Below, one piece after another: positions 33,412-42,655 of a stretch of 64,000 nt of DNA. The translations under genes were made by a program, and so were the position numbers. Within the stretch, counting starts at the first letter, position 1. Each line of letters starts with the position of its first letter. The stretch is from contig NZ_FMVC01000004.1 of assembly GCF_900101855.1 (NCBI RefSeq), forward strand, positions 372,001 through 436,000. Direction: 5' to 3'. This DNA comes from Flavobacterium anhuiense (GTDB lineage Bacteria > Bacteroidota > Bacteroidia > Flavobacteriales > Flavobacteriaceae). The notes below the pieces were generated by a model that saw nothing but the letters and a program-made list of their open reading frames with translations, had not been told where the DNA came from and did not search any database.

Positions 33412-36400
33412 GATTGTTATCAATTTCTTCTGTTAATGGATTTTCTTCTTCATGTTTTACCAATTTGTATTTTTCTGCAATTTTGGCAAAAATGAAGTAT
33501 AAGCCTGGAATTACAAATACACCGCAAATGGTTCCGATAAGCATACCTCCAGCAGCTGCGGTACCAATTGTTCGGTTACCAATTTTACCTGGACCAGTTG
33601 CAAAAGCAAGCGGTAATAAACCTGCAATAAAGGCAAATGAAGTCATCAAAATTGGACGGAACCTAGCTTTTGCTCCTTCCATAGCTGATTGTAAAACCGA
33701 TAATCCTGCAGCATGTCTCTGTATCGCAAACTCCACGATCAATACCGCATTTTTACCTAATAAACCAATCAACATTACCATGGCAACCTGTGCATAAATG
33801 TTGTTTTCTAATCCTGTCAATTTCAATAAAAGGAAAGCTCCAAAAATACCTGCTGGTAACGAAAGAATTACTGATAATGGCAGAATGAAACTTTCATATT
33901 GCGCAGCTAATACTAAGTAAACAAATCCTAAACAGATTAAGAATACCCAAATAGCTTGATTACCTTGCGCTACCTCATCGGCAGAAATACCCGCCCAGTC
34001 AATGTCATATCCTCTTGGTAATTTTTCGGCAGCTACTCTCTGAATTACTTTAATTGCTGTACCAGAACTATACCCTGGAGCTGGCGAACCACTGATTTGA
34101 GTTGAGGTGTACATATTGTGACGCGTAATTTCTGAAAGTCCGTACACTTTTTCTAATTTCATAAAAGCAGAATAAGGCACCATTTCATCGCGATCGTTTT
34201 TCACATACAATTTCAAGATGTCATCTGGCTGTGCACGATATTCCGGTGAAGCCTGAACAATAACTTTATAGTTGATACCGAATTTAATAAAACTGATTTC
34301 GTAGTTACTTCCCACAAGAGTTGATAACGTATTCATCGCATTTTCGATAGAAACCCCTTTTTGCTGTGCCAAGTCGTTATCGACTTTCATCATGTATTGA
34401 GGAAAACTAGAGCTATAGAAACTAAATACGTTTGATAATTCCGGCTGTTTGTTTAATTCAGCAACGAAATCATTATTAACCTGCTCCATTCTCTTATAAT
34501 CTACAGAACCGGTTTTATCTAACAAACGAAGTTCAAACCCTCCAGCAGCACCATATCCTGGTACAGCAGGCGGTTGGAAAAATTCGATATTTGCTCCCGT
34601 AATATCTTTACATTTTTCTTCCATTTCGTGCATAATCTCCAAAACAGATTCTTTTCTGTCGCTCCAGTCCTTCAAGTTAACCAGACATGTTCCAGAGTTG
34701 GCTCCTGTACCTTCAGAAAGAATCTCATATCCTGCTAATGAAGAAACAGATTTTACTCCATCGATATCTTCTGCAATTTTCTGAACTCTCTCTGCAATGT
34801 TATTTGTTCTTTCTAAAGATGAACCTGGAGGAGTCTGAATTACGGCATAAAACATTCCCTGATCCTCATTTGGAATAAATCCTGAAGGAACTGAACTGCT
34901 TATTAAAAATGTTCCAATACAGAAACCTACAAGCGCCAAAATGGTAACCACTCTTCTATCAACAATTTTACCCAATAGATTTTGGTATTTTCCTTGCGCT
35001 AGATTGAATTTTTCGTTGAAAGCATCAATAAATCTATTGGCTGGCGTTGGTTTTTTAGGTTTTCCATGATTGTTTTTTAACATCATTGCACAAAGCGCAG
35101 GTGTCAATGTCAAAGCCACAATACCAGAAAGAATAATCGCAGTTGCCATAGTTACAGAGAACTGTCTATAGAACACTCCAACAGGACCAGACATAAACGC
35201 AACTGGAATAAATACCGCAGCCATTAAGAAGGTAATTGCAATAATTGCCCCTGCGATTTCATGCATGGCTTGTTTTGTCGCTTTAAATGGCGAGAGATGT
35301 TCCTCTTCCATCTTGGCGTGAACAGCTTCGATAACTACAATCGCGTCATCGACGACGACTCCAATTGCCAATACCAAAGCGAATAATGTAATTAAGTTCA
35401 ATGAAATATCAAAGAAAGTCATGAACACAAAAGTTCCGACCAACGATACTGGTACTGCAATTGCCGGAATAACCGTAGAACGCCAGTCTCCCAAGAAAAG
35501 GAAAACGACTAAACCTACTAGAATGAATGCTTCAACAAGCGTATGGATTACTTTTTCAATGGAAGCATCAAGGAATTTAGAAACGTCATACGAAATTTCA
35601 TAATCCATTCCTTTTGGAAATCTCTGTTTGATTTTTTCAAGTTTCGCTTTAACTTCTTCAATAACTTGATTCGCGTTACTTCCAAAAGACTGTTTTAATA
35701 CAATCGCTGCAGATGGTCTTCCATTCAAATTAGAATAGATGTCATACATTGAGCTTCCAAATTCGACTTTGGCAATATCTTTCAGACGTAAAAGTTCTCC
35801 ATTTGGATTTGCTTTTACTACGATATTCTCATATTGCTCTTTTGTTGTAAAACGCCCAGAATATTTCAATACATATTCAAATGCTTGAGAACGTTTACCA
35901 GAACTCTCTCCAGTTTTACCTGGAGAAGCCTCTAAACTCTGACTTGATAATGCTTCCATTACTTCATCAGCAGAAATTTTATAGGCCAACATACGATCTG
36001 GTTTTAGCCAGATACGCATTGCATATTCACGTGTTCCTAAGATATCTCCAGAACCAATACCATTTACCCTTTTCAGCTCAGAAAGTACATTAATATCAGC
36101 ATAGTTATATAAGAACTTCATGTCTGTATTTTTGTCTGTACTGTAAAGGTTCACGTACATCAACATACTTGGCACCTCACGGGTAATCTTGATTCCCTCA
36201 CGAATTACCAAAGGAGGAAGTTTATTGGTAACAGAAGCCACACGGTTCTGTACGTTAATGGCTGCTTGGTTAGGATCTGTCCCTAAGTTAAAAACCACTT
36301 TGATTGTAGCTTCTCCATCGTTTCCTGCATCAGAAGCCATATATTTCATTCCTGGAACCCCATTTAAGGCTCTTTCCAAAGGAATAACAACTGCCTTAAC

Positions 36401-36571
36401 CATCAATTCACCGTTAGATCCAGGATAATCTGCAGTAACGTTCACCATTGGAGGCGAAATTGTAGGGAATTGTGTGATTGGTAAATTTAAAACCGACAAC
36501 ACCCCTAAAAAGACAATAATCAACGATATTACTATCGACAGAACAGGTCTTTGTATAAATTTATTAAACAT
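33404..36571 (-). CDS. RND efflux permease, HAE1 (AcrB/MexB) family
   Basis: Proton-driven inner-membrane multidrug permease, 1055 residues, the expected length, with twelve membrane helices and two large periplasmic loops. Visible marks: N-terminal MFNKFIQRPVLSIVISLIIV, the proton-relay aspartates in AIGVVVDDAIVVIEAV (helix 4), GFIPNEDQGMFYAVIQTPPG and C-terminal MLIGLLGKNAVLIVEFA. HAE1-type pumps export amphiphilic drugs, dyes, bile salts or detergents, and the substrate range is not predictable here. It is preceded by the adaptor gene (113-base gap containing a 19-bp inverted repeat) and overlaps the duct gene. Confidence 0.97.
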   Translation of the reverse strand: MFNKFIQRPVLSIVISLIIVFLGVLSVLNLPITQFPTISPPMVNVTADYPGSNGELMVKAVVIPLERALNGVPGMKYMASDAGNDGEATIKVVFNLGTDPNQAAINVQNRVASVTNKLPPLVIREGIKITREVPSMLMYVNLYSTDKNTDMKFLYNYADINVLSELKRVNGIGSGDILGTREYAMRIWLKPDRMLAYKISADEVMEALSSQSLEASPGKTGESSGKRSQAFEYVLKYSGRFTTKEQYENIVVKANPNGELLRLKDIAKVEFGSSMYDIYSNLNGRPSAAIVLKQSFGSNANQVIEEVKAKLEKIKQRFPKGMDYEISYDVSKFLDASIEKVIHTLVEAFILVGLVVFLFLGDWRSTVIPAIAVPVSLVGTFVFMTFFDISLNLITLFALVLAIGVVVDDAIVVIEAVHAKMEEEHLSPFKATKQAMHEIAGAIIAITFLMAAVFIPVAFMSGPVGVFYRQFSVTMATAIILSGIVALTLTPALCAMMLKNNHGKPKKPTPANRFIDAFNEKFNLAQGKYQNLLGKIVDRRVVTILALVGFCIGTFLISSSVPSGFIPNEDQGMFYAVIQTPPGSSLERTNNIAERVQKIAEDIDGVKSVSSLAGYEILSEGTGANSGTCLVNLKDWSDRKESVLEIMHEMEEKCKDITGANIEFFQPPAVPGYGAAGGFELRLLDKTGSVDYKRMEQVNNDFVAELNKQPELSNVFSFYSSSFPQYMMKVDNDLAQQKGVSIENAMNTLSTLVGSNYEISFIKFGINYKVIVQASPEYRAQPDDILKLYVKNDRDEMVPYSAFMKLEKVYGLSEITRHNMYTSTQISGSPAPGYSSGTAIKVIQRVAAEKLPRGYDIDWAGISADEVAQGNQAIWVFLICLGFVYLVLAAQYESFILPLSVILSLPAGIFGAFLLLKLTGLENNIYAQVAMVMLIGLLGKNAVLIVEFAIQRHAAGLSVLQSAMEGAKARFRPILMTSFAFIAGLLPLAFATGPGKIGNRTIGTAAAGGMLIGTICGVFVIPGLYFIFAKIAEKYKLVKHEEENPLTEEIDNNHV

Positions 36572-36613
36572 TTTTATATTTTTTAAATGATTAAACTTAT
36601 TGAAGTTTAAAAT

Positions 36614-36669
36614 GTTTCAAGTTTCAGGTTTCAAGTTTTTGGTTCAGTACGAAACCTGAAACTTGAAAC
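36614..36669. repeat. 19-bp perfect inverted repeat inside the efflux operon
   Basis: GTTTCAAGTTTCAGGTTTC and GAAACCTGAAACTTGAAAC flank an 18-base loop between the adaptor and permease genes. Related words (AACTTGAAACTTGGAACCTG) occur at about 55230 and AACTTGAAAC at about 62767. It may lower readthrough into the permease gene or protect mRNA ends. Confidence 0.85.
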
Positions 36670-36684
36670 TATTAAAACAAAAAA

Positions 36685-37767
36685 CTATTCTGCTTTTAAG
36701 CGTAAATGATTGATTACTTCTTTAGGAGATTCGTAATCGAATTTAATCTTGTCGTTTTCTTTTACTTTCTGAACACCTTCAAGTAAGATTTTATCATTTT
36801 CTGTAATACCACTTTTGATTACGTATAAATCAGGAATTTCTCCTGTGATTGTAATCTCTCTAGAACTCACTTTGTTGTCCTTACCAACTACAAAAACATA
36901 TTTTTTGTCCTGAATTTCGTAAGTCGCTTTTTGCGGAATTACAACAGCATTTTTAAGAGGAACATTCATTTGAACCTGTCCTGTTTCTCCATTTCTAAGT
37001 AATTTTCCAGAATTAGGGAACCTTGCTCTGAAAGCGATATTTCCAGTTTCATTGTTGAACTCACTTTCAATAACTTCAACATTTCCTTTTTCTTTAAAAA
37101 GCTCTCCGTTAGCCAAAACTAAATTCACTTTGTTATCAGCACGGTCTTTAATGTGCGTTTCGTAACTAATGTATTCTGGCTCAGAAACATTGAAATAAGC
37201 AAACATCTGACTGTTGTCTGAAAGACTTGTCAATAGTTCTCCTTCGTCAATTAAACTTCCAAGTTTTAAAGGAATACGGTCGATTGTTCCGTCAAACGGA
37301 GCTCTGATTTCCGTGAATAATAAATGAAGTTTTGCTAACGATACTTCAGCTTTTGCAGATTGCAGTTTTGCTTGCGCCACACTCAATTCGTTTTTAGAAA
37401 CGATATTCTTGTCTGCCAATAATTTAGCATTTTGCAATTCGATTTCTGCCGATTTTTGTTCAGACTGCGCTTTTAATAGTTCTGCCTGATACATGTTTGG
37501 CATAATTTTGAACAACAATTGTCCTTTTTTTACAAACTGTCCTTCGTCAACATATATATTTTGTAAAAACCCTTTTTCTTGGGCACGAAGTTCTATATTT
37601 CGAACCGATTTTATTTGTGAAACGTATTCTTTAGTAAATGAAGTGTCGATTCTAACCGGATTAGTAACGGTAAATTTTTCAACTTCTTCTTTTTCTTCTT
37701 TTTTAGATGTACAACTCGTTAAGCACACCAAGGCCATTAAGCCTGTGAACACAATGATTTTTTTCAT
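36685..37767 (-). CDS. RND efflux periplasmic adaptor (membrane fusion lipoprotein)
   Basis: AcrA/MexA-type adaptor, 360 residues. Lipobox LVCLTSC (Cys19); lipoyl-like half-motif GFLQNIYVDEGQFVKKGQLL; alpha hairpin (about 90-140, AKLQSAKAEVSLAKLHL); second lipoyl half IRAPFDGTIDRIPLKLGSLI; beta-barrel and membrane-proximal domains to the C-terminus. It links the HAE1 permease and the outer-membrane duct encoded downstream. No regulator gene adjoins the operon. Confidence 0.96.
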   Translation of the reverse strand: MKKIIVFTGLMALVCLTSCTSKKEEKEEVEKFTVTNPVRIDTSFTKEYVSQIKSVRNIELRAQEKGFLQNIYVDEGQFVKKGQLLFKIMPNMYQAELLKAQSEQKSAEIELQNAKLLADKNIVSKNELSVAQAKLQSAKAEVSLAKLHLLFTEIRAPFDGTIDRIPLKLGSLIDEGELLTSLSDNSQMFAYFNVSEPEYISYETHIKDRADNKVNLVLANGELFKEKGNVEVIESEFNNETGNIAFRARFPNSGKLLRNGETGQVQMNVPLKNAVVIPQKATYEIQDKKYVFVVGKDNKVSSREITITGEIPDLYVIKSGITENDKILLEGVQKVKENDKIKFDYESPKEVINHLRLKAE

Positions 37768-37945
37768 GATTTAGTTTGGAAATTAAGCGATTGAATGCTT
37801 TTGGAATAAAAATTCCTTTTGGATGTTAAAATGCATCAGTCAGCCTTAGTCCAGACCTTAACCTTCATATAAGCAGAAGTAGAAAAATATACAACAGCAA
37901 GATACGCAGAGATCAAAACTCAGGTAACCGATGTATACTGTAAAA

Positions 37946-38326
37946 TCAAATTCTTAATACTCGTTGAGTAATATAGATAGGATTTGAATGCCCGAAGACA
38001 GGCGCAGAAAATTTTAAACGATTAGAATCATTCGCTGCAGACTGATCTGAAAGTGCCAGATACAAAGCGTCTACCAAACTATACGAAGCAGTAAAATACT
38101 TGTTCGTTAGTAAATTAGTGTCATCACCGCCAAGAAAATCCTCTTCAATATCAACATCGGCAACGTCTTCTATTATAGAACTGCCTCGATCTTGATTGGT
38201 AAATTTAACTCTATGTTTTTGCAGATGATGGTGATTATGAGGACCAAAAGTATTGGCATTCAAATATTGGCCTCCGCCAAACAGAAGCATATTCATGAAT
38301 ACTAAAAATACGATTAAATTTCTCAT
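37946..38326 (-). CDS. Small exported protein of unknown function upstream of the efflux operon
   Basis: A 126-residue protein with a signal peptide (about 1-24, LIVFLVFMNMLLFGGGQYL), a histidine cluster (GPHNHHHLQKH) that might bind metal, an acidic stretch (ADVDIEEDFLGGDD) and a C-terminal part ending GHSNPIYITQRVLRI. No family recognised. It lies 178 bases upstream of the adaptor gene on the same strand, so it could be the first gene of the efflux operon, but no terminator or promoter settles this. Confidence 0.65.
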   Translation of the reverse strand: MRNLIVFLVFMNMLLFGGGQYLNANTFGPHNHHHLQKHRVKFTNQDRGSSIIEDVADVDIEEDFLGGDDTNLLTNKYFTASYSLVDALYLALSDQSAANDSNRLKFSAPVFGHSNPIYITQRVLRI

Positions 38327-38521
38327 TTCGGTGCGAAAGTAATAAAAGAATTAAAACAAAAAAAGATTTTTTAACAAGCTTTAACAGTTAGATAAAATGA
38401 AAACGTTTTCGGTAGCTTTTTACATGAAGATTAGATGAAGAAAAATATTATTTCATTCAAAAAAAACACACATAAACAACTACAATACAATCATTTATAA
38501 AAACGAAATGGAATTTTATTT

Positions 38522-38926
38522 TTAAATTTTAATTTGCATTATTGTAAATTCTTGACCAGCTTTTACAAACATTTTATGAGTATCTATAAATCCTATTTTT
38601 TCATAAAATGTTTTTTTATTACTTCTGGCGTTACACCAGACTTTTTCTATTTTTTTACTTTTTGCAAATTCCAATATATATTTTAGAAGATAGGAAGCCA
38701 TTCCTTTTCCCTGGTATTCTTCTAAAGTAGCTAATTTTCTAAACTGCATTTCTTTCCCTTCTATAAAACAAGAAACTATAGAAACTAATTTACCATCTTC
38801 AAAAACTCCAAAATGAAATCCTGAATCGTCTTCTTCTAGCTGAACAAAATCAAAAGGCTGGTCAGGCCACATTACTTCATGGCGGATCTGCCAAGTATCA
38901 GATGCTTTGATTGTTTTTATTTCCAT
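38522..38926 (-). CDS. GNAT-family N-acetyltransferase
   Basis: A 134-residue acetyl-CoA-dependent acetyltransferase. The substrate strand is GFHFGVFEDGKLVSIVSCFI, and the acetyl-CoA pyrophosphate loop is FRKLATLEEYQGKGMASYLL (motif Q-x-K-G-x-A/G). VWCNARSNKKTFYEKIGF is the typical motif B end. The substrate is unknown. A single gene. Confidence 0.9.
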   Translation of the reverse strand: MEIKTIKASDTWQIRHEVMWPDQPFDFVQLEEDDSGFHFGVFEDGKLVSIVSCFIEGKEMQFRKLATLEEYQGKGMASYLLKYILEFAKSKKIEKVWCNARSNKKTFYEKIGFIDTHKMFVKAGQEFTIMQIKI

Positions 38927-39099
38927 AAGTTATTTAGTAATCTTTTCAAAAATAATTGATTTTAATCTACATAATAAAGGAAAAAAAAAGAAACATACAA
39001 AACTAACAATCAAATACTTATAAAAAATAAACCAGATAAATCATTCAATTTAAATCTATTATGTTTATTTTTATGGTACCAAAATCAAATAAGATCCTT

Positions 39100-39663
39100 A
39101 TGAAAAAATTCTTTTTAGTAGCATTTTTATGTTTTTGTGTAAATGGATTTGCGCAATTAATACAAGTTGGACCGCAGTTTTCGACCAATATTACTTCCGT
39201 TGATGCAAAAAACTTTAGTTCCGACCATACCAATACAGGAGTTGGTTTTTCTGCTTTTGCTCGAGTAAATCTTACCGTTTTTTATGCGCAGGGCGAATTT
39301 GGTTATGCCCAAACTAATTTCAGCGTTTTCCAAGACGGTGTAGGAGAAACCGAATTTAAATTATCTGGAACCGATGCGACCTTAATCGCTGGTTTTAAAA
39401 TCATTCCGCTTGGAAAAATAGGAAATGTAAGAGTCTTTGCAGGGTACAATTGGAAGAATTATTCGGACATAAACCCAAGCAATAATTTAAATCATATAGC
39501 ATTTGAAAGAAACAATCACAGTGTGCTTGGCGGTGTCGGCGTAGATGTGTGGCGACTTACTTTTGACGTAAGGTATCTTGCAGGACTCAGCGACATAGAT
39601 GCTTCTAGTGGCGAAATTAAAACTGGAATAACCAGTCTTTCACTTGGATTTAAATTTTTATAA
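39100..39663 (+). CDS. Outer-membrane beta-barrel protein (OMP_b-brl type)
   Basis: A 187-residue exported protein: signal peptide ending GFAQ, then alternating hydrophobic strands (VGFSAFARVNLTVFYAQGEF, VRVFAGYNW, GVGVDVWRLTFDVRY) and a C-terminal aromatic strand SLSLGFKFL, typical of eight-strand outer-membrane barrels of the PorT/OmpA-like family. I prefer ATG 39100 over 39061, since MKKFFLVAFLCFCVNGFAQ is a perfect signal peptide. It ends at a bidirectional terminator. Confidence 0.85.
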   Translation: MKKFFLVAFLCFCVNGFAQLIQVGPQFSTNITSVDAKNFSSDHTNTGVGFSAFARVNLTVFYAQGEFGYAQTNFSVFQDGVGETEFKLSGTDATLIAGFKIIPLGKIGNVRVFAGYNWKNYSDINPSNNLNHIAFERNNHSVLGGVGVDVWRLTFDVRYLAGLSDIDASSGEIKTGITSLSLGFKFL

Positions 39664-39675
39664 AGTATAAAACAT

Positions 39676-39706
39676 AAAAAAGGGAATCAATTGATTCCCT
39701 TTTTTT
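39676..39706. terminator. Bidirectional terminator
   Basis: AAAAAAGGGAATCA-ATT-GATTCCCTTTTTTT: a strong stem between convergent genes. Confidence 0.93.
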
Positions 39707-39708
39707 AT

Positions 39709-40323
39709 TTAGATCTTAACATAATAACTTTCTTCATTATCATTATCTATCTTCTGTATTCCTGTTTTTGTTTTAACCGCAACATTAACGACATGAAGAA
39801 TATTTGACTTTTCATTCAGACTGCAGTTCCAAATTGTTCCGTCTGAAAGGATGATTTCTGAGAATACTGATGCAGTGCAGTTTGCATCATTATAAACTAA
39901 ATTTTCTGTTTTTAGAAGTTTCTTTACTTTTGTTTTTTTGTCTACTTCATAAAACGCTATTTCATTTTCTTTGATCTCAATTAATTCGTCAAAACTAGAT
40001 TGATTGGCATTATCTGCCGTAGCTGCAGACCAAACTGGCTGATTCCCTGTTCGCTTCCAAGTTCCAATGGCTTGACTTAAAATTTCTTTTCTCAAAAGGC
40101 TACGTAAAGTATCCACTTTATTTACAGCATCTTTTCCAATTTCATTGTCTGGTATAATCTTTGCTGCTAAAGAAAATAAGTCGATCGCTTTTACAAACTC
40201 GGCTTTTTTGTAGTAAGAAACAGCTAATTCATATTTGCTTTTTTGAAATGCTGTTTTTTGGTCATTCTGTCCAAAGAACTTGAATGTACTTAGTAATACA
40301 ATCAGGGCAAATGTGTTTTTCAT
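39709..40323 (-). CDS. Exported TPR-containing protein of unknown function
   Basis: A 204-residue exported protein: signal peptide (about 1-18, ending FFGQN), one TPR-like helical pair (KYELAVSYYKKAEFVKAIDL, FSLAAKIIPDN), then a lipocalin-like beta domain of about 100 residues (IGTWKRTGNQPVW; NEIAFYEVDKKTKVKKLL). A single gene, but its promoter carries the TACGG-N4-CCGTA palindrome at the same 22-base distance from the -7 box as the six-gene operon and the HsdR_N-like gene, so they are probably co-regulated. Confidence 0.75.
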   Translation of the reverse strand: MKNTFALIVLLSTFKFFGQNDQKTAFQKSKYELAVSYYKKAEFVKAIDLFSLAAKIIPDNEIGKDAVNKVDTLRSLLRKEILSQAIGTWKRTGNQPVWSAATADNANQSSFDELIEIKENEIAFYEVDKKTKVKKLLKTENLVYNDANCTASVFSEIILSDGTIWNCSLNEKSNILHVVNVAVKTKTGIQKIDNDNEESYYVKI

Positions 40324-40351
40324 TAAATTTTGTAGGTTTTTTATTATTTCA

Positions 40352-40395
40352 CAAACCTAGTCTTTTTTAAAGAAATTCATTTACGGTTTTCCGTA
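40352..40395 (-). promoter_or_regulatory. Palindromic operator and -7 box of the TPR protein gene
   Basis: TACGG-TTTT-CCGTA (40382-40395) is a perfect palindrome. On the minus strand the -7 box TAGGTTTG occupies 40359-40352, with exactly 22 bases between, as at 19694 and 23267. Confidence 0.75.
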
Positions 40396-40487
40396 TTTTT
40401 GATTATTATTAATTATTCTAAACAAATAACGTTATTTTATTAAAAATAAAATAACGTTATTAACGAATTCATTAAAAACATCTCAAT

Positions 40488-42365
40488 CTATTTAACAAGT
40501 AAAACATTGTTTTCTGGCGTTGCATCCATAAAAATCCCCCCATCGAGCTGAATTTGCAGTATTTTTTTTGTGCTTTTCAAAATGATTTTAGCCGTTTTCT
40601 GATTTTTTTCCCAAATTGCTGGTGTTTGATGTAAGATTACTTTCGATTTATCAGCGTAAGTAATTACAACGTCAAACGGAATGGCAAAACCTCCAATGTT
40701 TTCTACTGTTATCATTTTCTTGTCAGCAGAAATACCTTTTACTGCGATATCTAAATAATTGTTGGTAAAGAACCAATTATTAAAAAACCAATTTAAATTT
40801 TTACCTGTTGAGGTATTAAATGAATTAAAATAATCCCACGGAATTGGATGTTTGCCATTCCAAGTATCCATGTAATCGTGTAGTGCTTTTTTGAATAAGT
40901 CGTCGCCCAATAAATCTTTCAGTGCCAGATAAGAAAGCGAAGCTTTTCCATAAGAATTATTACCGTAACCAGCACCAGAAACCTGTGTAGACATTGTTAT
41001 AATAGGCTGATCTTCTTCTGAAGATCGATCGTTTATATAATGTTTTACTCTGAATTCTTTATAAAAGTTATCCGCGGCCTCTTTTCCATGCTCAGCAATC
41101 CCGATTAAATATTCAAAAGTTGTTGCCCATCCTTCGTCCATAAAAGCATAACGTGTTTCATTAATTCCCATATAAAAAGGGAAATAAGTATGTGCTACTT
41201 CGTGATCTTGCACTAGCTGTGCAAAAACAGGATCTCCCATTTGTGAGTCGTTGCACATCATTGGATATTCCATATCGGCAAAACCTTGAAAAGCCGTCAT
41301 CTTAGAAAAGGGATAAGGAACTCCTGGCCAATTATTAGAAAACCAATCTAAAGCATATTGATTGTTTTTTACAGAATTTACAAAGTCAGTTCCTTTAATA
41401 TCGTAAGCTGCCTGAATACTCGCACGTCGATTTGTTTTCTTGTCTACAATTACACTGCTGGCATCCCATAAATAATGGTCACTTAAACCAAAACATACAT
41501 CTGTGATATTTTTAGCTTCAAATTTCCAAACATTCCAATCGTACTGTTTGGTTACGATACCGCTTTTCATTTCTTGCTCGTTAGCGATATGCAAAATTTC
41601 ATTGGTTGTATAAGATTTCTTCAAACGCGATGCAAATTCAGGCTGTAAAACCTCATCCGGATTTAATAAATCGCCTGTCGCGTAAACCACATAATTTTTT
41701 GGTGCTTTTACAGAAAAAACATAATCGTTAAAGTCATTATAGAATTCCTGACGGTCTGTGTGCGGCAATCTATCCCAACCATTGTAATCGTCAAAAACAG
41801 AAACTCTCGGATAACTATATGCTACAAAGAAAGTAGTTTCATCAATCTGACCTTCTCTTCCGCTCTCTTTAGACAAAGGATAATTCCACTCAATATTTAT
41901 AGTTGTTTTTGAGTGCGGTAGAATCGGTTTTTGCAATTTTACATTTCCAACTGTTCCCCAATTTTTAGCATCTTCTTTATAGACTTCATTTTCTATCTTT
42001 AATGAAGTAATCGTCAATCCGTCGCTTAAAAAATCGCTGCTCACATCGCTTCCACGAGACGAAGTGGGTTTATGAAGATTATTTACAAAACGGATAACTA
42101 AATTTCTCAACGTATCCTTGCTATTGTTCTCGTAAATAATAGTTTCTGTGCCTGAAACCAATCTGGTTTTAGGATCAACAGAAATTTCCATATTATATTT
42201 TCCGCGGTTCTGCCAATAGTTTACGCCAGGTTTCCCGTCTTTAGAACGTGTTCCGTTTTCGTAGGCTTTTTTTATATTTCTCGGCACGTAAAGCTCTTGA
42301 GCAATAGTATCTTGGGCAAAAAGAACAAATGCTATTAATGCAAATTGCAAAAATCTCTTTTTCAT
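40488..42365 (-). CDS. M1-family metallopeptidase (exported)
   Basis: A zinc aminopeptidase-like protein of 625 residues with a signal peptide (about 1-22, ending TIAQE). The N-terminal beta domain is followed by the thermolysin-like catalytic domain: FADMEYPMM in the place of the GAMEN exopeptidase motif, then HEVAHTYFP (His388, Glu389, His392) and, 18 residues further, Glu411 in MDEGWATTFEY as third zinc ligand. All catalytic ligands are present. The altered GAMEN is usual in the Bacteroidota exported branch. Probable role: degradation of peptides in the periplasm or outside. A single gene. Confidence 0.95.
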   Translation of the reverse strand: MKKRFLQFALIAFVLFAQDTIAQELYVPRNIKKAYENGTRSKDGKPGVNYWQNRGKYNMEISVDPKTRLVSGTETIIYENNSKDTLRNLVIRFVNNLHKPTSSRGSDVSSDFLSDGLTITSLKIENEVYKEDAKNWGTVGNVKLQKPILPHSKTTINIEWNYPLSKESGREGQIDETTFFVAYSYPRVSVFDDYNGWDRLPHTDRQEFYNDFNDYVFSVKAPKNYVVYATGDLLNPDEVLQPEFASRLKKSYTTNEILHIANEQEMKSGIVTKQYDWNVWKFEAKNITDVCFGLSDHYLWDASSVIVDKKTNRRASIQAAYDIKGTDFVNSVKNNQYALDWFSNNWPGVPYPFSKMTAFQGFADMEYPMMCNDSQMGDPVFAQLVQDHEVAHTYFPFYMGINETRYAFMDEGWATTFEYLIGIAEHGKEAADNFYKEFRVKHYINDRSSEEDQPIITMSTQVSGAGYGNNSYGKASLSYLALKDLLGDDLFKKALHDYMDTWNGKHPIPWDYFNSFNTSTGKNLNWFFNNWFFTNNYLDIAVKGISADKKMITVENIGGFAIPFDVVITYADKSKVILHQTPAIWEKNQKTAKIILKSTKKILQIQLDGGIFMDATPENNVLLVK

Positions 42366-42500
42366 AATGATTCTTAGGTCTTTAAATTGTTTGGTATATA
42401 ACTAAGACTGCTTTTTTTAAATAATGTTACAAATTTAGTTATTAATTGTTAATGGTTTGTAGTTGATGGTTTGTAGTTGATGGTTGTTGGTTAATGGTGC

Positions 42501-42553
42501 TTTTTAATTTTTAATTTTTAATTTTTAATTTTTAATTTTTAATTTTTAATTAA
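42501..42553. repeat. Tandem heptamer repeat (TTTTTAA)n
   Basis: About seven and a half exact copies of TTTTTAA, preceded at about 42450-42490 by repeats of GGTTTGTAGTTGAT and followed by AGCATCTCAGAACCTTAGCATC words. Similar AACCTTAGCATC-type words recur at 63310 and 63970. Slippage-prone, noncoding. Confidence 0.9.
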
Positions 42554-42593
42554 AAAAACTTAGCATCTCAGAACCTTAGCATCTTTAAAAAAG

Positions 42594-42626
42594 AAAAAAC
42601 CGTCTGTCACCAAAAGCAACAAACGG
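42594..42626 (-). terminator. Terminator of the gapN gene
   Basis: On the minus strand CCGTTTGT and ACAGACGG (one G-T pair) enclose an 11-base loop, followed by six T; 30 bases after the gapN stop. Confidence 0.8.
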
Positions 42627-42655
42627 CATCTACAATTAATATATAACCTTGATGA